64,000 nt of DNA from Ignelater luminosus (lineage: Eukaryota; Arthropoda; Insecta; Coleoptera; Elateridae). Positions 1 to 12,011 of the stretch are shown in pieces. Both the position numbers and the translations under genes were made by a program. The notes beneath the pieces are model-generated. The model saw only the letters and a list, made by a program, of their open reading frames with translations, was not told the DNA's origin and made no database searches. Numbering within the stretch: the stretch's first letter is position 1; each line of letters opens with the position of its first letter. The DNA lies in assembly GCA_011009095.1 (NCBI GenBank), contig VTPC01000665.1:47241-111240 (forward strand), written 5' to 3'.

Positions 1-581
1 ATCAATGTCTTAATCTAAACTCTATATCAAATTTTCACATATTATACCTATCACGTCTAAGAATATTTTAAGTGCATTTCATGTAAATTTCCTTGATTTC
101 TGCTTCGAAATTCGTTAAAACAGAGAAATATCGACCAAGCAGAAAGAGTCTAGTTCACGTGGTCATCAGTTGTCAGATTCATATTTGAAAAGACTTTAAA
201 ATGTTACAACTCAAAAATGTGGAAAAAACATTATTTAACGGTAAAGTGGACGTCTTTTTGATGTCATGTAAAAAAAGGTAATTTTGAATTTCTGATAACC
301 AATAAGAACAAAAATGACGTCTTAATGATATGCTATATTCAGTTTCGTCATCGGTGACAAAATATATGCAATTAGCGAGGTCATTCTATTTGCTGAGGAC
401 TGCTCACAAATAAAGTTCATAGTTTTACTCAATTAAAAAAAATTTGAATTTCCCGAAATATTACAACCATATATACTTGCAATGTCTTCGGTTTTTGCCT
501 GTTTTCAGATTTATTAGATGTTCTTGTGGAAGCTCGAACAAAAAAAGATGCCGTCTAAAAGTTGATGAGTGTAGATTCTCC
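1..581. other. Unassigned A+T-rich DNA
   Basis: No supported gene. Short methionine-started reading frames occur but none resembles a known protein. TGACGTC-like words appear near 248 and 315 without further context. Confidence 0.4.
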
Positions 582-896
582 TTTGAGGTGTTAATTGAGC
601 TATTGTCACATTCTGTTGCTATATTTTATCGCGACGTTTTGGAAGCTGACTTTGCTTCCGCGCTCAGGCGTTCGTCCTGAGAAGGGCTGTTTGGTTTATT
701 ATTTTTCTTTATTTCGAACATTCGGCGAGGTCAAAGATTTACAAGAGAAAAAAAGTAAATTAGAAATGAAGAAAAATAATAAACCAAACCGGCCTTCTCA
801 GGGCGAACGCCTAACGACGGAAGCAGAGTCAGCTTCCAAAACGTCGCGACAAAATATCGCAAAAGAGTGTGGCAATAGCCCAATTAACACCTCAAA
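582..896. repeat. Long inverted repeat (hairpin/foldback element)
   Basis: The arms lie at about 582-715 and 764-896 and are inverted copies of each other. By eye they match at about 118 of 133 positions, around a loop of about 48 bases. The ends read TTTGAGGTGTTAATTG, inverted at the far side. Many differences are transitions. The arms are more GC-rich than the surroundings and contain several CpGs. A transcript in either direction would fold into a long, nearly perfect hairpin. I see no convincing target-site duplication, so the class is open: a MITE or foldback transposon, or a hairpin-RNA locus. The reading frames across it are a by-product of the palindrome. Confidence 0.85.
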
Positions 897-1044
897 AAAA
901 GATATCATAAGGATAATAGCCCAGGAATCAAAAAGCTGATTTTCTTTTGTTGCAGAAAATTCTTCTTTTGAGCTCATCTTCTTTCGTGATCGACTTGAAT
1001 GATAACAGATACAAGATGGGGTCCTGTCGATGTCCTCTGAAACT

Positions 1045-1121
1045 CTAAAACACCGCTCTGTTTACAATCTGTGCTCCATGAGGCAGTGGCCTCACTCACT
1101 TAACGTTTAAGGCCGGCCCTG
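1045..1121. mobile_element. Possible hAT-type MITE end
   Basis: The segment ends in GGCCGGCCCTG. Read inverted, this is CAGGGCCGGCC, an end motif common in hAT-like MITEs. The upstream GAGGCAGTGGCCTC palindrome fits that family. No partner end was found, so this is a fragment at best. Confidence 0.3.
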
Positions 1122-1370
1122 ATGCTAGATTACAGACTATAACTGTTCATGTTTCCTTCCAATATGACATTTTTCATTATGTAGTTGCACTTCTTAGTAT
1201 GTGTTTAGGAATATTATTATTTCAAGTCTGTATTACTTCTAGCATTTCGACTTCAAATTTTATTTTAGATTATATTTATAGCGTTAATGTAATATTGTCA
1301 GATTTCACAAGAATTATAGCCACCGTCGCGTCTCATCATTCTTTGCTTTGTAGAGGAATTTCTAATATAA

Positions 1371-2292
1371 TACAGGATGTTCCTAAAGGGTCTGTACAAT
1401 GATCTACCACATATTCCTCAAACCAAAATAGGACGATTTAACCAAACTTACCGCTATCCAAAAGTGCTCCGTTAAGGCGCTACGGGACATCACAGATCTT
1501 AAAAATATTTTTATTTTTTTAAATAACAAAAGAGTGCCTTTAGCAATTGGAATTAAATTTGGGATGTGAATGTGTACTGGAAAGAGAAATTTATTTACCA
1601 TCAATTTTTTGCTTGGGGGTGTTTCGTAAGTGGTCAAAAGTCGATCATCCGCATGCAAAGAAGCGCAGATCTTTTTAACAGTTTGGTAAATAATTCTAAA
1701 ACTTTTTCCGCAGATGAGCGTTTTCATTTCTGGCATTTTTTGTCTTGTTCGATTTTGATAACTGCAATAGTTTAGGCAGAAAAAACAATTTTGATCTGCC
1801 TTCCGGCATGCAATGTAAACTTTAGTGGCGTTCATAACAATTAATATAATAAAACCTATGTTAATATGACACGTAAATATTTAATGCAATAAATCGAAAC
1901 GCTTACAGTAAATGTTCAAAATGACCCCCATTTCCATGGATATAAAGATTAATGCGTCGTAGAAAATTAAATTGTACTCTTTGCATCATTACAATATCGT
2001 ATATCTATCTTGAAGGCGCCTCCATAATTCTTGTTCTGTGTCTATGAGTTTGAAGTACACCATTGCTTTCAAAGCTCCCCATAAGAAAAAATCCAACGGC
2101 GTCATATTAAAGGAACGTGCTGGTCAGTTTATAGGAGCATCGTTGCCTCTGCCGATCCATCTATTTGGATACTGCTGATTTAAATGGTTACGAACATTTA
2201 GAGTGAAAGACGAAGGTGCCCCATCGTGCTGGAACCACATATCTTGGCGAAATCCCAGAGGCAGTCCATGACCTATCATCCCAGATTGCGTT
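1371..2292 (-). pseudogene. Degraded DD41D mariner-like transposase remnant
   Basis: Translating the minus strand from about 2292 down to 1880 gives recognisable blocks of a mariner-superfamily transposase C-terminal half. These are a WFQHDGAP block (second catalytic Asp), a PNRWIGRG block, and MTPLDFFLWG with the third Asp, then a tail ending near 1877. Allowing for a short insertion, the spacing fits the DD41D group, the same broad group as the intact element at 56.7 kb. The Trp codon expected before the third Asp block is a stop, and two stops follow in the tail, so it is dead. The N-terminal half is missing. TACAGGATGTTCC-like sequence near 1371 may be one element end. A sequence near 47.83 kb resembles 1425-1490. 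Confidence 0.75.
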
Positions 2293-2435
2293 TGACGATA
2301 GTTGAATTCAGTGTCTGCAATAAAGTCAAGAGATTCTTATGACATATCGTGAACACAATTGAAGAAATTCACATATTAGATGCCTAACTGTCATAGTTTG
2401 TTCTCAGTTATACCGCACGTTTCAGGTCATGCTTA

Positions 2436-2738
2436 TAGTATTCCAAAAGATATAGTGCGTTTATGGCTTTGACTTCATAAGTATATAACAAATACAAGTA
2501 GTGGTACGATTGGGTAAACCAAAAACGGTATTGAAATAACTTATATTTCTAATATTTTAGTTTAAAAGTATTTACGAAAGTAAAACTTATCTCAATACGA
2601 CTCTGTGTCAATGTTAGAAAAGGTCTTCACAGATAAGAATAAGAGGATTTATGACACCCTGCTGTAATGAACTTATAAAATTTACTCTAAGCTAAGTAGC
2701 AATTAAGTCATAAACGCACTATATCTTTTGGAATACTA
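2436..2738. mobile_element. 303-bp MITE with 30-bp perfect terminal repeats
   Basis: The left end TAGTATTCCAAAAGATATAG is repeated inverted at the right end. The two ends match for 30 bases without mismatch, then diverge after one difference. Both sides carry TA, as expected for a Tc1/mariner-type target duplication. There is no coding capacity. The perfect ends suggest a comparatively recent insertion. It lies just beyond the truncated mariner remnant at 1371-2292. Confidence 0.85.
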
Positions 2739-4664
2739 TAAATACGACCGATTGGTTTTACAAGTGGTTGTAAATTAAAAACTTTACTTCTACAATAACT
2801 TACTATTATATGGTCCGTATACGTTTAGTACTTCCCTGGAATATTCTGCAAATGCAGTAACCACTTTAAAAGGGGCCTAGTAATTAATACGATTTAAGAA
2901 GGTAGTTGTTACCACTAAAAAGTCTGTTCGAATTATTATGAGATGTACTATACATAAACGACTACTACGTCAGCAGATTTGTGTTTTCGTTAAAATTTTA
3001 TCATCATATCTTCATGATATAAGATGTACTAAAGACAAATATATAGTTCAATCTTGAAATATTTTATGACCATCTCGCTCATTCATTTTATTTTTTTTAA
3101 GGAGCAGCAGATTTTGTTTGGCATCCTTAATTCTTATAGAAGTAAATAATATTTTTGCGAGATGAGAAACTAAAAAGATAATCTTGAGACAAAAGTAATT
3201 AGATATTAATTTGCAGAAATTTCGTATGTAGATTTATCAAACCTTACGTCAGAGTGCACGATAAATTGATAACATTTTTTCATCATCATTCATGATCGTC
3301 GAAATATTATCAATCGTGATTGAAGTACATTTTGTAACATCACAGATGATTTCATTGTTAACGTCAACAACCTTAATTACGGTGCGTCCTAAATACTTTA
3401 ATTTCTCACCTTTTCAAGGTGTTCTTAAAAAAAGAAAACGAAACGTTCATTGTTCAATGGTCTGAATTTTTCATAAAATAATTTTTCTGGCACCTGTTGC
3501 GTCACACATACAACTCACGCTAAACTTTATCTATCTATAATCTACATGAACATGTTTCTATCGCTCCAAATAAACGATTTCTAGGAACGGCAACAATATA
3601 ATTATATCCGGTACTTGAGTTTGGAAATACGTTTATAATTTGTCTGCTATTATGCACACCTGGCACTAAGCAGGTAAAACGCTTTTCGCAGAACTAACTG
3701 TATACGGAAATAAGCATAAAAGACTGTTCGATTTGTTTAGATTTTACTCTTTGGCTAGGTTGGTTGCATCAGCTAATAATAGTTTATTATTTGTTTTCCT
3801 TTTTTGTTACAGAAAACTAACTAAAAGTATAAAATCAAAAGCCAAAAAGTAAGTTTTAACAAAATATAAAATGAAACATCTTTCATAAAATGTGTTAATT
3901 TCTCAGGAATAATAAACAAATTCTTAGCTAATGATAATGAATGTGTTTTTCATTTCAATTTACCGCTCGAATTACTTAAGAAAACAAATTATCTACCGAC
4001 TCAGGTTGTTTCATAAGATTTAATTATTTTAATAGTTTCCTAGAACAATAAAGATGCAAGAAAGAACTGCTAAAAACTGAATATTTTTCTTAAAAAACAA
4101 TTTTATAATTTATGTTTACAGAATGCTCAAAAAATTAATGTTATGCGGTAATTTTTCCTGAAGGCAAAGGCAAGAAAACATTATATTAAAATATCAACTT
4201 TGATAGATCAATAGGATTCTTTTAGCGTACATTTTATACTGGTAATATAATAAGAGATATTGTGGTGTTGAAATATTCCACGAATTCTACAATAAACTAA
4301 GAATAGAGGTACTAAAGTGTCAAGATTAAATTACTTTTATATTTTCTGTGGTCAGCTGTATTGTGCCTTTCTAATTTCCTTAAATAGATAACCTCAAACA
4401 ATCCACTGCAGTAATCTGTTTTACCTGCAGTTATTGACAGTGATGCAAAAAATAACACAAGACAGTTAACTAATCATATATTATTTTAGAGCGTTTTCAA
4501 TGCCGACAAATTTCAACGGATTTCCGGAAAAGACAATTTCTGTTACTCCGCTTTGGTTAAAATTGTTGGCATAAGCGACTACAGTCGTTATTTCGAGATT
4601 TAGCAGAATTCACGAAAGATTGTTATTCGAATCCAGATTGCATATTATAGAACTATTTTCAACT
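2739..4664. other. Unassigned A+T-rich DNA
   Basis: No coding frame, RNA gene or clear repeat recognised. Confidence 0.4.
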
Positions 4665-4728
4665 ATACAGGGTACTCTATAATAATATTAGATTAAACTT
4701 AATTGTTTCCTGTCGCAACCCCTGTATA
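4665..4728. repeat. Possible miniature mariner terminal-repeat pair
   Basis: TATACAGGGT and, about 50 bases on, CCCCTGTATAT face each other as in mariner ends. The match is short and could be chance. A clearer case lies at 19476. Confidence 0.25.
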
Positions 4729-5394
4729 TTTTGAAATCTTGAAATTCCCTATTAGATTTCGATCACGACCGTACTAAATATACAGAAAGTATTTTTTTGA
4801 AAATCCACAAAATACGTCTATTATTTACACGAGCTATGTATATGCTTAAACTAATCTAAAGATTTTTCCATTTCTAAGGGGCGCTGCCTTTAGAGATCGT
4901 TGGTCTCTGTACTCATTCACCACTTTACCAAATTCTGATCCACAGACGTCCGTTAGTAGGACTTGCCATTGCATTTTTCAAAGATATGAAAATGGCATTA
5001 AAGGGGTTTTGTTGTACTTAGGGATATGTCTACAGAACCAGTAAAATGAATTTTTTATCTTTCCAGATTCTTTTTTCTCGATAACGGAAACGTTAAGATA
5101 TTCCGGAAAACCGAATTCCTACTACTTTTGAATCATTACAATTGGCTAACGTGTATTGCAAAATATTTATTTTTCGTGGAATACTTAGCTACAGAAAAGT
5201 TCTGTCGACTCGCGCAGAACCGTTCTCATAGAAGGAAGGCAGGGGTGGCTCGGCCACCTCTAGAAAATTCTGAGTCACTCCTTGAATGAATACTTAGTTC
5301 TATGGATTTCTGAGTTTGAGTAACTTTTTCTATTCTCGGACCTTTCCGAGATTAGAAGCAATTTCAAAGACTAATTGTTTTTGTCATCTTTATG

Positions 5395-5700
5395 CATTTG
5401 ACAATTAACCCGGAGATCGCGGGTTCGATACCCGACCGAGATCCTGAGATTTTCCACGCAGAATAAATCTGTAAAAAGATGCCGTGTTATTCTAAGGAAG
5501 AATATAAGGCAGTAAGTTCGTGCTAGTACAATACGTTACACGTTAAAAATTCCCAGCGGGAGTTCCTCTAATCAAAAGTTTGCCCAGCTTTGGTGGCATG
5601 TGGTTTTTTATATTCTAGAAGGTTTAAGTCTCTAGAGACAACACATTCCTAAATTTCCCAGGAATTTTGTTCCGAGAATTCCAGAACCAGAAACCCTAAT
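5395..5700 (+). mobile_element. tRNA-derived SINE, diverged copy
   Basis: GGTTCGATACC at 5422-5432 is a good RNA polymerase III B box, inside a tRNA-like T-arm (GCGGGTTCGATACCCG). About 60 bases downstream are shared with a second copy at 23.66 kb, including CGAGATCCTGAG and AAGATGCC. SINE bodies carry their own polymerase III promoter and are mobilised by a partner LINE. The 3' boundary is uncertain. This is not a functional tRNA gene: no complete cloverleaf can be drawn. Confidence 0.7.
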
Positions 5701-5779
5701 GCTTACAAAGTATCCTTTGTTTTTGTGTTCATAATAAATGTATAATCTTTAAATTGGGAAATGTATCCTTAACACCTGT

Positions 5780-6900
5780 GCCACTGTCTTACTCTCCATT
5801 TTGTACAGCCACTTGTTGGAACTTACAAAGTCAAAATAGATTTTCTTCTGAGATTACCCTCTGGAGTCTGGTAGAAATGGGAGTACGATCAACCTCTTCA
5901 TAGTGCCTTTTTCTTCCATGTTCCTGCTGTTTTTGCCCTGATGAACAGTTTACACACTGTTTTTCTCTTTTTAGACTGATGCTCGTAGTACCAAACTGTG
6001 TTGGTTATGTCTCGTTCTATTTGACGACAGTTTTAGTTATAGGCTGTAGTGATTACGTTCTCTATTTGCTCTAAAATAACATCAAGACTATGTCTATCCT
6101 TAATATTATTATCAAGCATCTGAAGATTTTGATTAAGGTCTGTCTTCAAAGACTCAATCATTTTTTCTAGAATTTCTAACATTCTTTCGTTCTGAGATTT
6201 TGTTGTATGAAAGCAGATATGTCTGTAATCTGAACAACTATTCAGTTTTTGATGAAGCTACTAGTGATGTCTATAACTTTCTGTTTATTGAACGTAAGGT
6301 TGTAGAAATGTAGATCTGTTTCTGTATGTCACAATAAACTCAAAAAGAGAGTTTCCTCTTTTATTTATATTTGTGCTTCCGTAGGTTACATGGTATGCGT
6401 TAGTATCACATTTGCCAACAATCTGACCTTCATCTTGCTACCAGCCATGTCCTTTGTAATCGGATTTTTTGTATCATCATACAGCAAGTAGACTGATTCA
6501 ATTGTTAAAGTCCTCAGCCCTTCTCGGTTTGCTGTCCCAACTCGCTTTAATATCCTTGTTTAAAAATATGCTCTCTCTTTTTCATCAAGACCAGTTAGCC
6601 TTGTAAGTCCAAGATTCTTGGATGAGGGCTACGTTACTGACCTGCTTCATAATCTTGCAGAGCACCGATATCGTTGCTTTGCTGTAGTGGAGGCTTATCT
6701 GGCTTACCCTCATTATCAGCTTTTACTCAGTCTATTATTAGTCATGTCGGATCCCACTAGTACAAGGAGGATAAAACTCTGCACCAGCAGAATCCTATTT
6801 ACCGGTGTGAGACTAAATTCCCAGAGCCTAGTAGTGACACTCTCGCCATCTTGTCATTCACTTCTTTGGTATGTAACGTCTAACACCTAAATTTGGAGAG
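5780..6900. other. Unassigned DNA with a coding-like minus-strand segment
   Basis: On the minus strand, 6240 down to about 6046 is open for roughly 65 codons. It encodes a charged, leucine-spaced stretch (for example EILEKMIESLKTDL) that looks like a short coiled coil. Neighbouring frames carry lysine- and arginine-rich pieces. It may be a decayed retroelement or host fragment, but no family motif is visible. The plus-strand frame at 6618-6890 has no recognised domain. Confidence 0.25.
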
Positions 6901-9900
6901 TGTTTTTTGACTCTCCAGTCTAGATCACTGAATTCTGTTTAAACAATGTCATCGCATAAGGAATACAATACAGTATCTAGTAGTCTTGAGAATTTATTTA
7001 AACGGCGTTTATAGCCGTTAGGTTATGACACAATTCTCGACGCCTTCATTGCATTAAGATTAGAGCCACCCCAAAAATCTGCTAGTCACCCCTTTTAAGT
7101 TGATTTGGCTACGAACATAGTTGACTATACTAAAAAAAACAGTTAACTTGATGATAAAATTTTTAAAGAAACAGAGAAACCCAACCGTTTTAAAACAATT
7201 GAAGGTAGCGTTATAAGATGGCGTCTACTAATAGCATTTGACGCCTTGAACACGATCGAAAAAAAGTTGCAAGAATTGATTGTTCACGAGTTATGGATAA
7301 AATATTGTAATTCACATTACGGACATTGGGCTAACCTAGTGGAATCCCTTCGGGATAGACTATTTTGGTCAGACATTACTGATTTTCTTTGAGAGTCAGT
7401 TGAGAGTAATTCGATTTCCTTTATTTAATACTACTTTTAAATATTTGTAACTCAGTACAACCAGAAAATTAGTAGCTTTGTTACACTAAGATATACAGCA
7501 TTGCAATAGATGCATATTACTTGACAAATCTAATTAGTGCTACCGATTGGAGTTTAATTGAATTATAGATAATCAATTTTTGCAAACAAGTCTGTAATCC
7601 TCCCGATGAAAGTCTTCTTAGGTTAACTTTGCGCTGTCACTAATCTCCATTCATTAATATCCAAAAAAATGGTTAACCTGTTAACATGATGGATCTTTAG
7701 AAAACTATTAACACTAATAAGAAAAAGATTTGCTTGGGAAACCGCAGCGTCTGAGCCATTTGTTGGCGAGTAATGCATCTGAACTGAATTCTTTTAGGTG
7801 GTAATTTTTTTTCTAATTGTAAGCTAAAATCATGAGCACCCGCTTGTCCTTTCCAAAAGAAGGATCAGACGCATATATGTAAAATGTAATTTTTCCATCT
7901 AATCAGATTCTGCAATACTTTATCTCAAGATTCAGGAGTGGAACAGGAACCCCTGCTTTTTCATAGCATTGCTTCTGTAGCACAAAGAAGTTTCAAAGAC
8001 AGCAAACTGAATAATGGTATAGGAAATCTACCAGCGGTGGAATATTGTTTGAAGCCAAATCTGCGTGATATGAAGTGCGAGGCTTGAGAATTTAAACAAA
8101 TTGGTAGAATTCATACAAGCAACACGTTTTCGAAGATGTTTTCCAGATCCAATTACAAGCCAAGCTCTTGAGGTAGTAGGACTACATATGGATGTTTCCA
8201 CAGACGTCGCTGGCTAGATTTCTCTATCTAGTTTTCTTTGTGTTACGCTAAGATTATTTTAGTTGTTATTAATATTTGTGGACCTGTGTAAATGAAACTA
8301 TACATTTTGTACCCCCTTGGAGAGGATACTGCCGGCGCCCATGGATGTTTCAGTTTCTTTTTGGGTTTTCTGCAAAGAAGACTTGGAAGAATCTTAGAAA
8401 ATTGAGTGTGTTTGTACAGTGCTTTACAAAAGTGTTCTAGAAGTGCGTTTGGGCTTGTCTAACGTGAAAATTTCGGGTGGTTAGCACATCTTCTCCGATG
8501 AATAGAAACGATCTAGTTTTGATTCATTGCTTTTTTGCTTTTATCAGAAGTTGTTTTTCGATTAGATATGGAGCAAATAGAAGTGATAGGACGGTAGTCT
8601 ACAAAGGAGTGCATGAAAGTTTTGTAAGTGTGTTGTATGGAATGTTAGCAAAATTATCAAAGTTTTCCTTTTCGACAATTACTACTCTTGCATGATTTAC
8701 TTTTAGAAAAAATTGGTAGACTATAGCATGTCTTATCTTATGGCCAAATTAAATTCTAAATAAAGATCATTGGTACATAATAACTTTTACGTTTAAATGG
8801 TTTAAAAGAGATAAGAGTTTCTGCAGTAATATCCTTTTCCTTCATTTCCAAGTTCTATTAAGGTTATCTTTTATTGTAGATGTTTTGTGTTCCGCTACAA
8901 GTGAAGTGTAGAATAGATCTGCAAAGCAGAATGAGGTAAGTCAGATAACTGTATATAAATCTTTGCTGGATGATGAAATGTCCTCCTGCAAGAAGAAACC
9001 ATGGAAAGTTACTAGAGCACATCGATTTTAGTGTAAGCCTTCTATGAAATAAAAGACTGGATTAGGTAAAGATGAAAGAATAAAATCAAATGAAGAGCTA
9101 GCACAAGCTCAGAAACTTCAGAAACAAGAGAATCTAAAACAAGTTTTCCAACTTGCAAAACTCTGAGAAACACTATTGACATGTGTTTCTTACTCATTAA
9201 TCATTATTATACTTGATGATTATCTTCTAGAAATGTGTTGTTCATGGAAAAGAGACAACTTGGTAATGTATCAGATTAAACTTTGATATACACAATATAA
9301 AATGAATATAAACGACTTCAGTCTTCTTGTTAATAATAATATTGCTTAGTTTAAAAATCTGTTGAGTGTGTGGGCGTTCTTATCTACTCATAATGTATAC
9401 GCTCGTAATAAGTAGTAACAGTATACTGTTTAGTGTTTACATATATTTGCTCAAAAAAAAAGGTAAACTATACACACCATGTTAACAACTAGTCATTAAT
9501 CACCAACTAATATAAAAAGGATTGTTAAGGTCATTGCAACAATAGTTGTAAATAGTAATCGGTATATAAAACAAAATAAATAAACAAAAGAAGTCACCAA
9601 GATAAACTAATTTTTTGTTTTAATTCCAAATAAAAACTGTACGTCAATTGTTAATTACTTAGCAACAAAGGACTACAGGTGCAAAAAATGGTAAAAAGCA
9701 AGAATTCGTGGTTGCCATTAAATTATGCAGACAGAATTTCAAGAAATAAAGTTTAGCGCTAATGTTATGACGTGGAATTTCTAAATCAAACCGGTTCTAT
9801 ATTAAACGTTAAAACCTTTATAGCATCTGTTTACAGTCTAAATAACTACCTAAAATTACTACCTCGAGTTTCAATACCAAGAACTCATAATAAAATAATT

Positions 9901-10019
9901 CTCTCTACATATATTGATTGCTTTTACCGTGAAACAATCAAAATATACAGCGGTTATTTATATATTTTTAGTTTGAAAATGTTTTCGTGCTCTGTTCTAC
10001 TTATTTTTGGTGTTCGGAT
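6901..10019. other. Unassigned DNA
   Basis: No gene recognised. Small plus-strand frames near 8477 and 9772 look like random open stretches: no domain, no homology by eye, and composition like the surroundings. Confidence 0.35.
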
Positions 10020-10380
10020 TTATTTCTAGACGGCGCACTTCCCCTGTATTCCAGGAAATTCGGTAGCGGAAAAGCGTCGATCGTCGCCCCTTTGCATTAA
10101 CCTTCCTTTACCCTTTAATTGATGACCGGTAGAGGTGTGACGTTAATTTCGTCATCGATTTTCGTGACGTTACTGCCACGTAGCAACATCTCTAAACGTG
10201 ACGAAATACCGCGCATGCAAATTTTATCGCCATAAAAAGCTTCGCCACTCTGTTTCAATCATTCCTTATAAAATATGACGAAATCTTGTATTACACGAAA
10301 CAGCTGTTGTATTTATTTGGTCATGGATAAAAAAAAGTGTGTGTATAGCTTTTTCCGTTTACCTTTAAAGACTAATCTTT
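10020..10380 (+). promoter_or_regulatory. CpG-dense promoter-like patch with short downstream ORF
   Basis: About 20 CpG dinucleotides fall within roughly 240 bases, far above the surrounding level. Several TGACG or CGTCA half-sites of the CREB/ATF type are clustered, two of them TGACGTTA. TATAAAA lies at 10267-10273. An ATG at 10323 opens a 19-codon frame beginning MDKKKCVYSFFRLPLKTNL. This could be a TATA promoter with a short leader and first coding exon of a host gene, or the 5' end of a transposon. No good splice donor is obvious before the stop. Confidence 0.35.
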
Positions 10381-11079
10381 AAAAAGCTCCTGTAAAATTG
10401 GGAATTCTTCCATTATGTGTCAAACGAACTGATTAAATTTTTTGAAGGTGTTAACATTACTTGTATACTATATTCTATAGTTTCTCTTGTTTCTGATATG
10501 AACATAATTAATAACAATAATAACACTGAAAATGATAACAAAGCGGAAAAATATTAAAAATTACGTAAGGGTAAAAGTACGTAAAGATAGTAAAATAAAA
10601 TCTAAAGCGTACTATAAAGTAAAATTCCTCAATGGTTTTAATGCATGTTATGTTTAAAGAGAATAAAAACACTTAAATAAACCATGAAAGCTGTCAAAGG
10701 TCGGGATAATCCAAAAATCAATGTTACGCTATTGTCTGAGAAATTATAGCTAAGAGTTAATACTAAATATCTAGGGGAATTACAAATAATAAATGAATTT
10801 CCTTTAAAAATTGCGTGAGTTAAATTACTAAAAATAAAATTAATTAATACAAGATCCAGTGTAGAAAAATTCTTTTTAAACTTGATTTATTAGAAAAGTA
10901 TACTTTGGTGTTAACTTATTTTAGTGGTTGTTAAGAAGTCAGTTTTAAATGATCCCACTTCCTTATTTAAGCAAATGTAGAAATGTTAAATTACGCAAGT
11001 TTGCAGAATATCGAAATCATAATAAATGGATGGCATCAAGGTGTTCTTTCGTAACCAAGATCCGCAAATAATGACAAAT
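10381..11079. other. Unassigned A+T-rich DNA
   Basis: Nothing recognised between the promoter-like patch and the next foldback. Confidence 0.4.
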
Positions 11080-11491
11080 AGAAGCAATTTTTGAATCCAA
11101 AAATTAGGGTTAGATTAACATAACCAATGCTATTTTTATTTTAGGGGGAAACAATTTTATTTAAATAAATAATAAAGAGGGTGCTGCCCACTATGTGGAT
11201 TGCCAAAATTACACAGTAAGTATACTACATTACATACAGGTGTTTTAAATTTTACAAAAAATAATAAAGTAGTACCGATTTTTGAAATTAACAATATACC
11301 TTAGAATTTACGTACAATGAATTTAGAATATAAAAATAAAGAATGTCCAAGGTAGGTCACATTGGAAACTACCGGTACAGCAATCAATTTTTAAGAATTT
11401 CTTGATTTCTAACATAAATTGTTATAAAATAATGAAAATAACACTGCTTACGTTAATCTAACCCTAATTTTTAGACCCACAAATAGCTGCT
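11080..11491. repeat. Foldback element of about 410 bp
   Basis: Inverted arms of about 60 bases lie at 11080-11140 and 11431-11491. Their core, AAAAATTAGGGTTAGATTAA, is identical, with scattered mismatches on both sides. The interior has no coding capacity. Most likely an old MITE. The TTAGGG word inside the arms is not part of a telomeric array. Confidence 0.65.
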
Positions 11492-12011
11492 AATCGTTGC
11501 TAATAGGTTGACGTACCTTTCACAGCATACTATTTATTTAAGGACCTTGTTTCGTAACAAGGTTGTAAAAGATAGGTCATTGCATTAACAGTGATTACCA
11601 GCCATTTTCGTGCCACAAAACTTGCCTTTAATAACAATTTATGTTATAATTGTATAAATGAAGGTACTCTATCGCTAACATTAAATTTTAATTGTTGTGG
11701 TTATATCGAAGGCTAATGAACTGTCAATTGCGAGTTTATATTTAATAATAATTTCAAATTACTCGCTATTAATTTAATGTGAATCGAATTTAAATTGTCA
11801 CTGCTGATATATTATACATATATTTAATATCGAATTTTTAAATATTAAAATATCGAGGAAAATGTATTTTTCTATATTCATTCGATATTACTGACAAATA
11901 TGGTTTAAATAAATTTTCTTTTTCGTGTGAGTTCACTGATTGAAATGTATCGGATGATCCAAGGTCTATAAAACTATAAGGTACGCCAAACGCCATCGCC
12001 ATGCATTAAAA

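Noticed and set aside
444-939. Two overlapping plus-strand frames as a gene
   Set aside because: They run through both arms of a palindrome; the peptide resembles no family.
1404-1835. Minus-strand 143-codon frame
   Set aside because: Lies beside the mariner remnant but shows no transposase motif; long for this composition but unsupported.
5410-5450. tRNA gene
   Set aside because: Only the T-arm and B box are tRNA-like; the body matches a second SINE copy.
11100-11125. Telomeric TTAGGG repeat
   Set aside because: Single word within an inverted-repeat arm, not an array.
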